Source of the DNA: a virus
IMG/VR virus record: IMGVR_UViG_3300025889_000548
Span: 1-32,083 of that record
Strand: one strand, 5' to 3'
Length of the DNA: 32,083 bases
In this document: positions 4,652-13,054 of the stretch, piece after piece
Layout of the letters: each line of letters starts with the position of its first letter
Position numbering within the stretch: position 1 is the stretch's first letter
Notes under the pieces: model-generated
Seen by the model: the letters and a program-made list of their open reading frames with translations, nothing else
The model's database searches: none
Told to the model about the DNA's origin: nothing
Translations under genes and position numbers: made by a program

Positions 4652-5650
4652 TTAATCTTTTTTTGCTAATTTCCAAATATATCCGCCCCTACTTTGAAAC
4701 TTGGTACGGTTATAAGTTCTCATAATATCCCCCGATTCAACTCCAGTCGCTCGTGATGCTTCATCTCTATTTTTCCAACAACCAATAAGATTGTCTTCCA
4801 AATCATAGGCACATACCAACCACTCTTCAAGTTCTTCACCATTTAATCTTTTCTTGCTAAACTCTGCGTATTTCTCATTTAGTTCAAACCCTATGTAGTT
4901 TCTATTTGTGTCTCTACAAGGCAAACCTGTTGTCCCAATACCACTAAAGACATCAAGAACAACATCACCTTCATCTGTTAAAAAGTTAATAAAGTATTCT
5001 GGTAGTTTTCTATTAAAGGGTGCTGGATGTCTAATGGTATTGTCTCTTTCTGTTGAGGCTGTTGGAAATCTAAATACATTATCAGGTCTAACTTTATCAG
5101 GGAGTTTAACAATATCCTTCTTATCGCTTCTTGCACCATCTTTTATTATTCCGTGCCCTTTTATATTCCAGGGGTATTTTGCTCTATCACTTGTTGCTTT
5201 AGATTGTTCTTCCATCACCCTTTCCATATAAAACTTTAACTCCTTTTGGTTTTTAACAAAATGGAATATAAACTCTGTATTGTTTCTAAATCTTTTTGGT
5301 GAGCCATTGGGAATGCCGTTTAATTTATGCCAAATATAAGTGTCATAAAACTTTAGTTTGGTTTCCTTCTGTGAGCGATGTATTAGTTCAAAGATATATG
5401 GATTTCTCAATCCATTTGAGCAATTATCGTTAATGTTAAGTATGAAACTACCACTTGGTTTAAGAACCCTGTGTATTTCAACAAATAATGGTAATAACCA
5501 ATCAACATATTCTTTTGGTTTTTTTATTGATATATTTTTTCCGTAGTTAACAATATCTGCGTATGGAGGACTTGTTACCACTAAATCAACAGAATTATCT
5601 GGTAAGTCCTTAATCAATTCAAAACAATCCCCTGTTCTAATATCTATCAT
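4652..5650 (-). CDS. DNA methyltransferase (N4-cytosine/N6-adenine, beta class) with NUMOD1-like C-terminus, 332 aa
   Basis: It transfers a methyl group from S-adenosylmethionine to an exocyclic amino group in DNA. Motif IV is TSPPY at residues 26-30, and the SAM-binding motif I is DVFSGIGTTG at 233-242; motif IV before motif I is the beta-class order. SPPY is most common in N4-cytosine enzymes, so m4C is favoured, but m6A cannot be excluded. After the catalytic fold, residues about 277-330 (CAYDLEDNLIGCWKNRDEAS, then SRGGYIWKL) resemble a NUMOD1/IENR1 DNA-binding module typical of homing endonucleases. No restriction endonuclease is adjacent, so it probably protects phage DNA or regulates genes. 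It is first of a three-gene minus operon. The start is fixed because the fold begins at once (DIRTGD). Confidence 0.88.
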   Translation of the reverse strand: MIDIRTGDCFELIKDLPDNSVDLVVTSPPYADIVNYGKNISIKKPKEYVDWLLPLFVEIHRVLKPSGSFILNINDNCSNGLRNPYIFELIHRSQKETKLKFYDTYIWHKLNGIPNGSPKRFRNNTEFIFHFVKNQKELKFYMERVMEEQSKATSDRAKYPWNIKGHGIIKDGARSDKKDIVKLPDKVRPDNVFRFPTASTERDNTIRHPAPFNRKLPEYFINFLTDEGDVVLDVFSGIGTTGLPCRDTNRNYIGFELNEKYAEFSKKRLNGEELEEWLVCAYDLEDNLIGCWKNRDEASRATGVESGDIMRTYNRTKFQSRGGYIWKLAKKD

Positions 5651-5655
5651 CTATA

Positions 5656-5686
5656 CAAAGATAAGAACTATTTATAAAAGGACAAA
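5656..5686 (-). promoter_or_regulatory. Promoter of the methyltransferase operon
   Basis: On the minus strand, TTTG (complement of 5683-5686), 19 nt, then TATCTTTG (complement of 5656-5663), a full consensus match. Only 5 nt separate it from the start codon at 5650, so the mRNA should be leaderless or nearly so. Confidence 0.75.
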
Positions 5687-5709
5687 TAAATTATCAAAAT
5701 TTAATAATT

Positions 5710-5871
5710 ATGACAAAAGACAAATGGTATTCAATTATCCGTCACACATTAACCTTCGTTGGTGGTATCTTGGTGATGAAGGGCACAATAGATGAAAGTG
5801 TCGCAGAACAAATAATCTCTGGTATAATGACTTTAACAGGTCTTATTTGGGGTCAAGTTGATAAAAAATAA
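5710..5871 (+). CDS. Holin-like small membrane protein, 53 aa
   Basis: ATG 5710 to TAA 5869-5871. The sequence (RHTLTFVGGILVMKGTIDES, then IISGIMTLTGLIWGQVDKK) has two short hydrophobic helices joined by an acidic turn. That layout and the GGILV...KG...W...DKK pattern resemble the Pam3 gp28-type small phage holin family. Holins permeabilise the inner membrane to release the lysin. It is divergent from the methyltransferase and upstream of the late block. No endolysin is adjacent. A second small membrane protein near the end of the late block (30095) is an alternative holin. Confidence 0.6.
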   Translation: MTKDKWYSIIRHTLTFVGGILVMKGTIDESVAEQIISGIMTLTGLIWGQVDKK

Positions 5872-5887
5872 AATATTGATATATTTA
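5857..5887 (+). promoter_or_regulatory. Candidate promoter for the small RNA or late block
   Basis: GTTG at 5857-5860, 19 nt, then TATATTTA at 5880-5887: one mismatch in each element. A start 4-6 nt downstream would fall at the left base of the hairpin at 5889. It overlaps the end of the holin-like gene. Confidence 0.35.
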
Positions 5888-5888
5888 T

Positions 5889-5963
5889 AATAGGAGCCTG
5901 TTAGTTTTTCTTATTATTTCAAGCGACATCTATTTCTCTGTAATTTGGCTCCTATTTTTTTTT
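5889..5963 (+). ncRNA. Possible small structured RNA closed by a 10-bp stem
   Basis: AATAGGAGCC (5889-5898) pairs perfectly with GGCTCCTATT (5947-5956) around a 48-nt loop, and nine T follow directly (5955-5963). A candidate promoter sits at its left edge. It could be an independent RNA of about 70 nt, a terminator with a long loop, or a 5' regulatory leader of the late operon. No open frame fits it. Confidence 0.35.
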
Positions 5964-5994
5964 ACCCCAGCTGCGTTTCAGTGGCTGGGGTTTT
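5964..5994 (+). terminator. Strong intrinsic terminator before the late block
   Basis: ACCCCAGC (5964-5971) pairs with GCTGGGGT (5984-5991) across a 12-nt loop, followed by TTTT. Its right arm overlaps the perfect 14-bp palindrome GGTTTTATAAAACC (5989-6002), which may be a binding site. It separates early and late transcription. Confidence 0.75.
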
Positions 5995-6011
5995 ATAAAA
6001 CCTTATAATCT

Positions 6012-6263
6012 ATGGATAGTGAAGATTTGATAAAACAATATTTTAAATTGAATGCTGATGAAAAAGATGTATTATTAGGTCAGATAGTCAGAAGATATTT
6101 TGATTTAAATCTTAACAGAGGATTTTCTATTGAACAAATTTGTAATGCTATTGATGGGATAATAGAACAAGCCAATAAAGATGAAAATTATGAATGGAGT
6201 CAGGCTTTTCTTGATATAAAACTTGAAATTATTAAAGTTATAGAAAAATATAATGGGTTGTAA
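6012..6263 (+). CDS. First late-block protein, unrecognised, 83 aa
   Basis: A small acidic helical protein (MDSEDLIKQYFKLNADEKDV at the start; a central QICNAIDGIIEQANKD helix). It begins just after the terminator and palindrome and overlaps the next gene by 11 nt. It precedes the terminase genes, where small packaging or regulatory proteins are often found, but no family is recognised. Confidence 0.7.
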   Translation: MDSEDLIKQYFKLNADEKDVLLGQIVRRYFDLNLNRGFSIEQICNAIDGIIEQANKDENYEWSQAFLDIKLEIIKVIEKYNGL

Positions 6264-6525
6264 TTGTGGAAATAAGAAAAAGGTTATTAATAATTTGAAT
6301 TCACCTGTTCATCTTGAACAAGCAAAAATAAGCTTTCAAGAGGTAAATTCCAAAGAAATTTCAGAATTGGATGATTTTGATAAAATGGAAATAAATAGGA
6401 TATATTTATCATTATATCCAAATTCAAATGGCATTCCAAGTTTGGAAGGTCAGATAAGAGATATAAAAGACGCATTAGAAATATATGATAGAAGATATAG
6501 AATATCCAGAAATAAAGTATCCTAA
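6253..6525 (+). CDS. Small Cys-motif phage protein, 90 aa
   Basis: It begins MGCNCGNKKK. A CxC motif followed by Lys at the extreme N-terminus recurs in small proteins near the terminase of Bacteroidota phages, and the rest is acidic and helical. The two cysteines could bind metal or act as a lipid or thiol handle, which is unproven. It overlaps the gene before by 11 nt and the terminase small subunit by 41 nt, consistent with tight coupling. Confidence 0.7.
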   Translation: MGCNCGNKKKVINNLNSPVHLEQAKISFQEVNSKEISELDDFDKMEINRIYLSLYPNSNGIPSLEGQIRDIKDALEIYDRRYRISRNKVS

Positions 6526-6931
6526 AGGAGGAGCTGGAAAAAAAGCAGAAGATAGATTTCCTGAAAATTGGAAAGAAATTATAATTGACTTGGGAAAACA
6601 AGGTAAACATCTATCAGCAATCTGGATTGCTTTAAGAATTTGCAAAGATACTCACTATGAGTTATTGAAAAGAAATGAAGAATATGATGCAACCTACCAG
6701 GAATATCTGAAGTATTGTGAAGATTGGTGGTTTGAACAAGCAAGAGAATCTATAGTTATGGGAAAATCTAAAATGTTTAACCAACATCTATGGACAAATG
6801 TAATGAAAAATAAGTTCAGAGAGAATTGGAAAGACGAATCACAGTTGGATGTTACTACCAACGGCGAAAAAATAGTTAATGCTGAGCCAATTAAAATCGA
6901 AATTATTCGTTCCGAAAAAAATGGAGATTAA
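6485..6931 (+). CDS. terS: Terminase small subunit (probable), 148 aa
   Basis: This is the DNA-recognition part of the packaging motor. Residues about 10-25 are a basic Gly-rich segment (KYPKGGAGKKAEDRFPENW). A helix-turn-helix-like stretch follows (LGKQGKHLSAIWIALRICKD then THYELLKRN), and later W-rich helices with MKNKFRENWKDE. The position directly upstream of, and sharing one base with, the large subunit supports the call. The start at 6485 lies inside the previous gene; no better downstream ATG keeps the N-terminal basic segment. Confidence 0.75.
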   Translation: MIEDIEYPEIKYPKGGAGKKAEDRFPENWKEIIIDLGKQGKHLSAIWIALRICKDTHYELLKRNEEYDATYQEYLKYCEDWWFEQARESIVMGKSKMFNQHLWTNVMKNKFRENWKDESQLDVTTNGEKIVNAEPIKIEIIRSEKNGD

Positions 6932-8085
6932 TGGCTACAGTAAAAACTACTGTTATTTTTGATGAAATTCTTAAATCCGATGAGCTTGGAAAGAGAATTG
7001 TCATTGCTCAAGGTGGTGCTCGTTCAGGAAAAACATTTAACATTTTAATTTATTGGATTTACCGTTTATTACAAGAGAATGGCAAAACTTTATCTATTGT
7101 TAGAAAAAGTTTGCCGTCTCTTAAAAATTCTGTGCTCAAAGATTTATTTGAGGTATTGGAATTATTTGGTGTATATGACCCAGCAAATCTTCATAAACAA
7201 GATGGTTGGTATAGATTGGGAAATAATGTAATTAATTGGTTTTCTGTTGACGAGCCACAAAAATTAAGAGGTTCAAAAAGAAATTATTTATATTGTAACG
7301 AAGCAAATGAATTGCGAATAGAAGATTGGAACCAATTAATTTTTAGAACAAGTGATAAAGTAATTTTGGACTTTAACCCATCTGAAATTAATAGTTGGGT
7401 ATATGACTTGGAAAAAAGGGAAGATAGTTTTTTCTTTCAAAGTACTTGGAGAGATAATCCGTTTATTGAAAAATCAATTGTAGACGAATTGGAAGCACTT
7501 AAAGATAAAGATGATAACTTATATCGTGTTTATGCTTTGGGTGAAAGAGGCACACCACAACAACTTGTATTCAATAAATTTTATCAGATAGATAAAGTAC
7601 CACCATCTTCTAAATTATTAGCAAGAGGAATTGACTGGGGTTTCAATTCACCAACTGCATTGGTTGAAGTGTATAAAGAAGATGATAATTTATACATAAA
7701 TGAGAAATTATATGTTCGTGGTATGACAGTTCCTGACATTATTAGCAGAATGGAGACTTTTAAAATTGATAAAACTGATACAATTTGGGCGGATTCTGCT
7801 CTTCCACAGAATATTGAAGAGTTAAGAAGGTCTCGTTGGAATGTAAAACCTGTTAAAAAGAAGCCAATTATGCACGGATTAGACTTAATTCGTAGACATA
7901 AAATTTATATTACCAAAAATTCACATAATATTATTAATGAATTCTCTACTTATAAGTATAAAGAAGACAAAGATGGTCAATTATTAGATGTGCCAGAGGA
8001 CGAAAATAACCACGCAATCGACGCATTACGCTATGTATTGGAGTCAGAACTAACAAAACGAACAGGAAAAATAACGATTTTATGA
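6931..8085 (+). CDS. terL: Terminase large subunit, 384 aa
   Basis: ATPase and nuclease of the DNA packaging motor, which docks on the portal. The Walker A loop is GGARSGKT at residues 28-35. The Walker B-like acidic segment is YLYCNEANEL near 125. The C-terminal RNase H-fold nuclease has acidic residues at D235 (RGIDWGF), D288 (WADSA) and D364 (NNHAIDALRY). The length is slightly short for the family but both domains are complete. It resembles the Terminase_3 group used by many siphoviruses. It overlaps its neighbours by 1 and 4 nt. Confidence 0.95.
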   Translation: MATVKTTVIFDEILKSDELGKRIVIAQGGARSGKTFNILIYWIYRLLQENGKTLSIVRKSLPSLKNSVLKDLFEVLELFGVYDPANLHKQDGWYRLGNNVINWFSVDEPQKLRGSKRNYLYCNEANELRIEDWNQLIFRTSDKVILDFNPSEINSWVYDLEKREDSFFFQSTWRDNPFIEKSIVDELEALKDKDDNLYRVYALGERGTPQQLVFNKFYQIDKVPPSSKLLARGIDWGFNSPTALVEVYKEDDNLYINEKLYVRGMTVPDIISRMETFKIDKTDTIWADSALPQNIEELRRSRWNVKPVKKKPIMHGLDLIRRHKIYITKNSHNIINEFSTYKYKEDKDGQLLDVPEDENNHAIDALRYVLESELTKRTGKITIL

Positions 8086-8893
8086 TAAAAATTACATTAG
8101 ATGAAGATGTTGTTGAGGTTAAAGATTATATGTCCATATCTCAATACCAAAAGTTTGTAATAAACGAAGAACTTTATAAAAAAAATCCAGCAGAATTGCT
8201 GTCTTTATGGTTAAATGTTCCAATGAATCAGATTAAAGATTTGCCGTTGGAAGAGGTAAAGTTTGTTGAAAACTATTTAACACAGGAAATTACCAAAGAA
8301 TTTAACGAAGATAAATTATATGAGAGTTTTGAATTTGATGGTGTTGAATATGGATTGGAAAATGACTGGTCAAAATTGGCTTGGGGAGCTTGGGTAGATT
8401 TTCAGGTTTTATGTGCTGATAATATTCAGGGAAATATTCATCAGTTGATGGCAATTTTATATCGTCCAATTATATCAAGAGATAAAAGGGGAAAATATAA
8501 AATAGCACCATATAAGGCAGCAGAAATTCAGGATAGAGCAGATTTATTCTTAAAATTACCAATTCACTATTGGTTTGGCGCCGCTAATTTTTTTTTTCTA
8601 ACATCAATAATATACACCAACAATATAAAGAATTCTTTGAACTTGACGATGTCAGTAAACAACAAGGCGATGATGGGGTACAAGATACTACCAAGTTGGA
8701 TAAAACGCAAAATATCATCAGATTTTATTTTGCCGTTACATTTCAATTGGCAAAAGAAGATATTACCAGGTTTGAGCAAATGGATGAAGTAAATGTATAT
8801 TTAGCTTTAAATGCGGCTTCTTTATTAAAAGAGAGACGAATTAAAGAAGAGGAGGAACTAAAAAAACTCCAACAAAAAAGTAAAAGAAAATAA
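8082..8893 (+). CDS. Tail-assembly-chaperone-like protein, two frames joined by a probable -1 frameshift
   Basis: The zero frame starts at ATG 8082 and runs through residues like [13 protein letters not shown], a motif I associate with phage tail assembly chaperones. It enters ten T at 8588-8597. Reading on in zero frame gives 65 unlikely residues to a stop at 8792. Slipping back one base on T TTT TTT gives [20 protein letters not shown] and continues as a charged helical protein to TAA 8891-8893, which overlaps the next start. The joined product would be about 270 aa. Tail assembly chaperones commonly use programmed -1 frameshifts, so this could be real. A one-base error in the T run would look the same. 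It sits between terL and the tail genes, five genes before the tape measure. Confidence 0.7.
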
Positions 8894-10830
8894 TGCTACA
8901 ATATATTTCATATCATAGAATAATTGATTTATTTGAACAATATCAGAAATCGCAAGAAGGAATTGGCTTAAATAGTTTTGGGCACGGAAATCTTGTGATG
9001 TTCGGTCAAACAGATTCTGGAATGACTCCAACATATCCTATGATGTTTGTTACGCCACAAGCTGTGGAATATTTGGAAAATACAACCAATTGGACAATCC
9101 AAATATTATTTGCTGATAGAATTAATGATGATATGTCAAATGAAATTGATGTAATTTCTGATATGTCAATTCAATCCAAAAGATTTGTTTCTTATATCAA
9201 AAGAGGATTTGACCAGACTCCACCACTTTACAATTATATGGATTGTAATTTGCCAGTTACATCTATTCCATTTTTGGAAAGATTTAATGACTATGTTGGA
9301 GGAATTGCTTTAACTGTTGTATTGCAGGTATTTGAAGATATTAATGCTTGTGATTATTATGATTTTGATGTATCCCCAACTCAAACTCCAAGTAGCACTC
9401 CAACCCCAACACCAACACCAACAAATGCCGTTTTAAATATTGTTTCTTATGTTGACCCAGGCTCAATTGATGTGAGATTTGAAGGACATCTTAATCATAC
9501 AATTAACGACAATATCAATCTAACAATTGAACAAATACTTGATATAACAACTGGTGGTACTTATACAGCTTTAACAGGATTAACAATACCATCAGGTTCC
9601 ATTTCAGGTTCAAGTTCAGTTTATTTAGCAGATGCTAATTTTGATGCTTTATCAAGAACAAGCACATTTGGAATTACGGGAGCAACAATTGATGTTACTC
9701 CAACAACTGTTTTTGCCACTCCTACACCAACACCAGGATTTACACCAACACCAACATCTACGCCAACTCAAACAGCAACGAGCACTCCTACACCCACACC
9801 TACTAACACACCAACTCAAACACAAACACCAACGCCTTCTACATCGATGGGTGCCACACCAACGCAAACACCTTCTAATACCCCAACTGAAACTCCAACA
9901 GCAACTCCAACCAATACAGCGACACCAACAACTACGCAAACACCTACAAACACTTCAACACCAACTAATACTTCAACACCTACAAACACTTCAACACCAA
10001 CGACAACGGCAACACCTACCAATACTTCAACACCAACTAATACACCAACTCCATCTTCAACCACTTTACCGTCAGGAACAACAGAAGCAAATAATTATTT
10101 AAATGCTGTCGTTAGTGCTGGAGGAACTTTATCTGAAACAATTTCAGCGGCAACTATAACATTATTTACAACACTTGTATCAAATAATCTTTGGGATAAG
10201 CTTACACAATTCTATCCTTTATTAGGAGGTATTGGAGCCTCTACAGCAATTGAAGGAAAATCTGCAACCTCAAAGATTACCTGGAATGGTGGAATGACAT
10301 TTAGTTCTTTAGGTGCAAAATCAAACGGAACAAATGCATATGGAGAAATTGATTACAACGATAATACTTTAGGAACTACTAATTCTTATCACCATTCGTT
10401 CTATTCAAACCAAGCAACTGCTGCAGACGCAGGATATTCTTTGGGTGTATCTCAAGGAGGTCATCAAAATGCTTTGTATATTTTTGATAATACATCAAGT
10501 TTGGCGGGTGGAAGAATTCAAACAAGTGGAACCTCTATGTTCTCAACCGCATTGGCAAATAGTTTGGGATATTTTATTCAACAAAGAAATAACGCAACTG
10601 ACCAAAGAGTATACAAAAATGCAGTTGATATTACTAATGGTGGAAATGCGGTTGCATCAAGTGGAAGACCAAATGCTAATTTGTGGGTATTTGCTCGTAA
10701 TCCACTTGGTAACTATACAAATAAACGATGTGCGTTTATCACAATTGGTTCTACTCTTTCTGCGGGTGATAGAACAAATCTACAAAATGCGGTTCACACA
10801 TTTAACACAACATTAGGACGAAATTACTAA
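8893..10830 (+). CDS. Tail-completion-like anchor fused through PT linkers to display domains, 645 aa
   Basis: Residues 1-160 ([45 protein letters not shown]) resemble the about 160-aa tail-completion/terminator proteins of Bacteroidota phages. A Pro/Thr linker (162-177) leads to a small beta-rich domain (178-275), then a long Pro/Thr linker (275-388). The last about 250 residues resemble a phage-associated concanavalin/LamG-like domain ([31 protein letters not shown]). I infer a structural anchor that displays a sugar-binding module on the virion surface. The long linker DNA is repetitive and may vary in length. It overlaps the previous stop by 1 nt. Confidence 0.7.
   Translation: MLQYISYHRIIDLFEQYQKSQEGIGLNSFGHGNLVMFGQTDSGMTPTYPMMFVTPQAVEYLENTTNWTIQILFADRINDDMSNEIDVISDMSIQSKRFVSYIKRGFDQTPPLYNYMDCNLPVTSIPFLERFNDYVGGIALTVVLQVFEDINACDYYDFDVSPTQTPSSTPTPTPTPTNAVLNIVSYVDPGSIDVRFEGHLNHTINDNINLTIEQILDITTGGTYTALTGLTIPSGSISGSSSVYLADANFDALSRTSTFGITGATIDVTPTTVFATPTPTPGFTPTPTSTPTQTATSTPTPTPTNTPTQTQTPTPSTSMGATPTQTPSNTPTETPTATPTNTATPTTTQTPTNTSTPTNTSTPTNTSTPTTTATPTNTSTPTNTPTPSSTTLPSGTTEANNYLNAVVSAGGTLSETISAATITLFTTLVSNNLWDKLTQFYPLLGGIGASTAIEGKSATSKITWNGGMTFSSLGAKSNGTNAYGEIDYNDNTLGTTNSYHHSFYSNQATAADAGYSLGVSQGGHQNALYIFDNTSSLAGGRIQTSGTSMFSTALANSLGYFIQQRNNATDQRVYKNAVDITNGGNAVASSGRPNANLWVFARNPLGNYTNKRCAFITIGSTLSAGDRTNLQNAVHTFNTTLGRNY
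9718..10055 (+). repeat. Pro/Thr-coding repeat tract
   Basis: About 340 nt of ACN-CCN-type repeats encode alternating Pro and Thr with Ser, Asn and Gln (units such as [11 protein letters not shown]). The same kind of DNA occurs at 24187-24422 and 25987-26190, all on the plus strand and in frame, so unequal recombination among them is possible. Confidence 0.85.
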
Positions 10831-10832
10831 AA

Positions 10833-11399
10833 ATGGACCCAGAAATATTAGCACAAATTAGTGAAATTTTTAGACAGGCTGTATTTGAATCTTATAGTCA
10901 AAGAAGAGCTATACGTTCTTATGATGGAAGACAAAAAACAATTGGTGGCTCAAAAGTTTTTGGAAATGCAATTGCCACAGGAAAACTCGCTAATAGTTAT
11001 ACCGCAGAATGGATTACCCCAATTGATGGTGGACAACCTCAATTAGAAATTTCACCCCCACTTGGTTCAGAAGAATGGTACTATGCTTATTTTGTAGAAA
11101 ATGGAAGACTGCCTTCGATTGGAAGAATGCCTCCTTTAAATAAAATATCAAAATGGGCACAAGCAAAATATCAAGCAGGTGGTTTATTTTGGAGAAATGA
11201 AAAAGGAAAATTCACAAAAGCACCATCTCCATTACAGAGAGTTTTTGCTTACGCTAAATCAATTGAAAAATATGGTTTTGCGGGATATCCATTTATTGAT
11301 AAAGCAATTGACATTGCGTTACCACGAATAATTGAACAATTGGGAGATGAGGCCGCTCAATATTTCCAAAATCAAATAAATAATATACCAAGCCAATGA
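10833..11399 (+). CDS. HK97 gp10-like minor tail/neck protein (tentative), 188 aa
   Basis: The N-terminal helix is followed by RRAIRSYDGRQ and a basic core, then YYAYFVENGRLPSIGRMPPL and a helical C-terminus. The FVENGR...PPL segment recalls the conserved FVE-G motif of gp10-like neck/tail-completion proteins, which sit at the head-tail joint. It has no membrane segment. It begins 2 nt after the previous stop and overlaps the next start by 4 nt. The family call is by resemblance only. Confidence 0.5.
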   Translation: MDPEILAQISEIFRQAVFESYSQRRAIRSYDGRQKTIGGSKVFGNAIATGKLANSYTAEWITPIDGGQPQLEISPPLGSEEWYYAYFVENGRLPSIGRMPPLNKISKWAQAKYQAGGLFWRNEKGKFTKAPSPLQRVFAYAKSIEKYGFAGYPFIDKAIDIALPRIIEQLGDEAAQYFQNQINNIPSQ

Positions 11400-13030
11400 G
11401 TATTAATATAGTTCATCAACCACCTTCATTTCAACCAGTTTTAACAAATGGGTTGTTTTATACACTTTCTGCTGATACAACAACCAAATATAAATTTAGA
11501 TATACCTATGATATCTATGTTGAAAATCAATTAATTTTTCAGGGAAAATCTACACCAAATCCTTATGATTTGGGAGTAATTGATATATCAAGAATTCTTA
11601 AAACCTATTGTGAAAATAATCCAATTGCTGTGTGGGATACAACCCCTATTTATACACATCAAACTTTTCCATTTAGCCGTCCCTATTTAGATGAGGTCAT
11701 TAATTATCAAACTTATTTTGGATATGAATATTCTGACACCTCAACTGGAGATGTTACTGGTTTTACTGGTAACGGAAATGTAGTTGGGGGACCTGGTGTT
11801 GAAACACCATTAAAGAAAACATTCCATTCAACTATGGGTGTTAATCCAAGAGCAACTCAACAGGATTTTGATATGAGTCCATTTGTTTTGTCAGGAGCAC
11901 CTGTTGGTACAAATCCAACAACAACTGGTTTATTCTTAACCAACTCTCCAAGAACAAGAGATATACAGGAAACAGAATGGTATACATTGGCATTTACCAA
12001 TTATTATTTAGATACCGAAACTCTATCAGAGCCATATTATGTTGAATATAATTTTTATGACGAAGATGGTATATTTTTAGCTACTCAAAGAATAGATAAT
12101 ATTCTAACAAATGGTGGAGGTCCAAGAGCAGATTGTTTAGATGTTTATCCTGCATTACCTTTAATCATACCTTCAGGTGGTACAAACTATAATACCCTTT
12201 ATGTAGGTGCTGGTGTTAAAAATATTGAGGATATTATGCCAGCAAATACAAAACAATATACGGTTCAATTGTTTGGAAAATTCACAGGTGAGACATCACC
12301 AATTCAACCCACTCCCACTCCTACGCCTACACCATCGCAAACACCAACATTCTGTTCTTGTGAAGAATATGAGGTAGTTAATCCATCTTTGGAAGCACAA
12401 GCAATTTTATATTATAGAGATTGTTTTAATGTTCCACAAGTTTTGGTAGTTAACCCTGGTGAAACCTTCTATGTTTGTATATGTAATTTGGGTGATTATA
12501 CAGTCTCTGGTGTATTAAATGTTACTCATCAGGGTTCTTGTCTACCACCTGTTTGTATTTGTACCAGCTTTGAAATTTACAATACTGGAGATGAATCACA
12601 ATTATATGTTCAGTGGTTTGATTGTGATTCTATTCAACAGAATACCTTACTTGACCCTGGATTGGGAATGTCCATTTGTGCTTGTTATGGAACCGTTAGT
12701 GCTTCAGGTTCGACATATTCAATTGTTGATACAGGACCTTGTGGCGGAGCAACTCCAACACCAACACCAACTCCAAGTTCAACACCTGAATGTTTACCAG
12801 AACTCATCTATGAGTGTACAGGACTATGTGTAGGTGGTGAGTGCTTCTGTGATAATCCAACTCCAACTTATATCTATATGGCACCTGGTGATTTACCAAG
12901 TGATATTGGTAAGACAATATACGCTGATTGTGGATTGACCACGCCTTGGTATGGAGACTATGAATATGGTGGACAAATCTACACAGCATCACCAATTGTA
13001 AATTATTGTACACCTGGACAACCTTGTTAA
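11396..13030 (+). CDS. Tail protein with PT linkers and Cys-rich display modules, 544 aa
   Basis: Residues 1-300 (KYKFRYTYDIYVENQLIFQG, DLGVIDISRILKTYC) resemble the N-terminal part of a tail protein common in Bacteroidota phages. A short PT linker (about 304-318) is followed by two similar modules with paired cysteines (FCSCEEYEVVNP, VCICTSFEIYNTG; each with a G-x-YVCIC or CAC segment). A second PT linker (452-464) precedes a C-terminal module with LTTPWYGDYEYGGQIYTASP. The gene ends with a double stop. The part that in relatives would follow appears to be the next gene, so the protein may have been split by insertion of the linker and modules. Confidence 0.6.
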   Translation: MSINIVHQPPSFQPVLTNGLFYTLSADTTTKYKFRYTYDIYVENQLIFQGKSTPNPYDLGVIDISRILKTYCENNPIAVWDTTPIYTHQTFPFSRPYLDEVINYQTYFGYEYSDTSTGDVTGFTGNGNVVGGPGVETPLKKTFHSTMGVNPRATQQDFDMSPFVLSGAPVGTNPTTTGLFLTNSPRTRDIQETEWYTLAFTNYYLDTETLSEPYYVEYNFYDEDGIFLATQRIDNILTNGGGPRADCLDVYPALPLIIPSGGTNYNTLYVGAGVKNIEDIMPANTKQYTVQLFGKFTGETSPIQPTPTPTPTPSQTPTFCSCEEYEVVNPSLEAQAILYYRDCFNVPQVLVVNPGETFYVCICNLGDYTVSGVLNVTHQGSCLPPVCICTSFEIYNTGDESQLYVQWFDCDSIQQNTLLDPGLGMSICACYGTVSASGSTYSIVDTGPCGGATPTPTPTPSSTPECLPELIYECTGLCVGGECFCDNPTPTYIYMAPGDLPSDIGKTIYADCGLTTPWYGDYEYGGQIYTASPIVNYCTPGQPC

Positions 13031-13054
13031 TAAATTGACTAATAAATTAAATAT

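Noticed and set aside
4148-4655. Plus-strand frames at 4148-4375 and 4290-4655
   Set aside because: They oppose a coherent coupled minus-strand operon and show low-complexity or hydrophobic shadow sequence.
8082-8792. A 236-aa protein as a simple unshifted gene
   Set aside because: The last 65 residues after the T run have atypical composition, and the -1 frame continues a coherent protein to a stop overlapping the next start.
8696-8893. A separate 65-aa gene
   Set aside because: Its frame is open upstream to the T run without a leader or spacing for a new start, so it is the 3' part of the frameshifted gene.
9632-10102. Long frame rich in Leu, Gln and His, and minus-strand Cys/Val-rich frames at 9652-9939 and 9816-10064
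   Set aside because: They are out-of-frame readings of the Pro/Thr repeat DNA; the in-frame protein is continuous with real domains on both sides.
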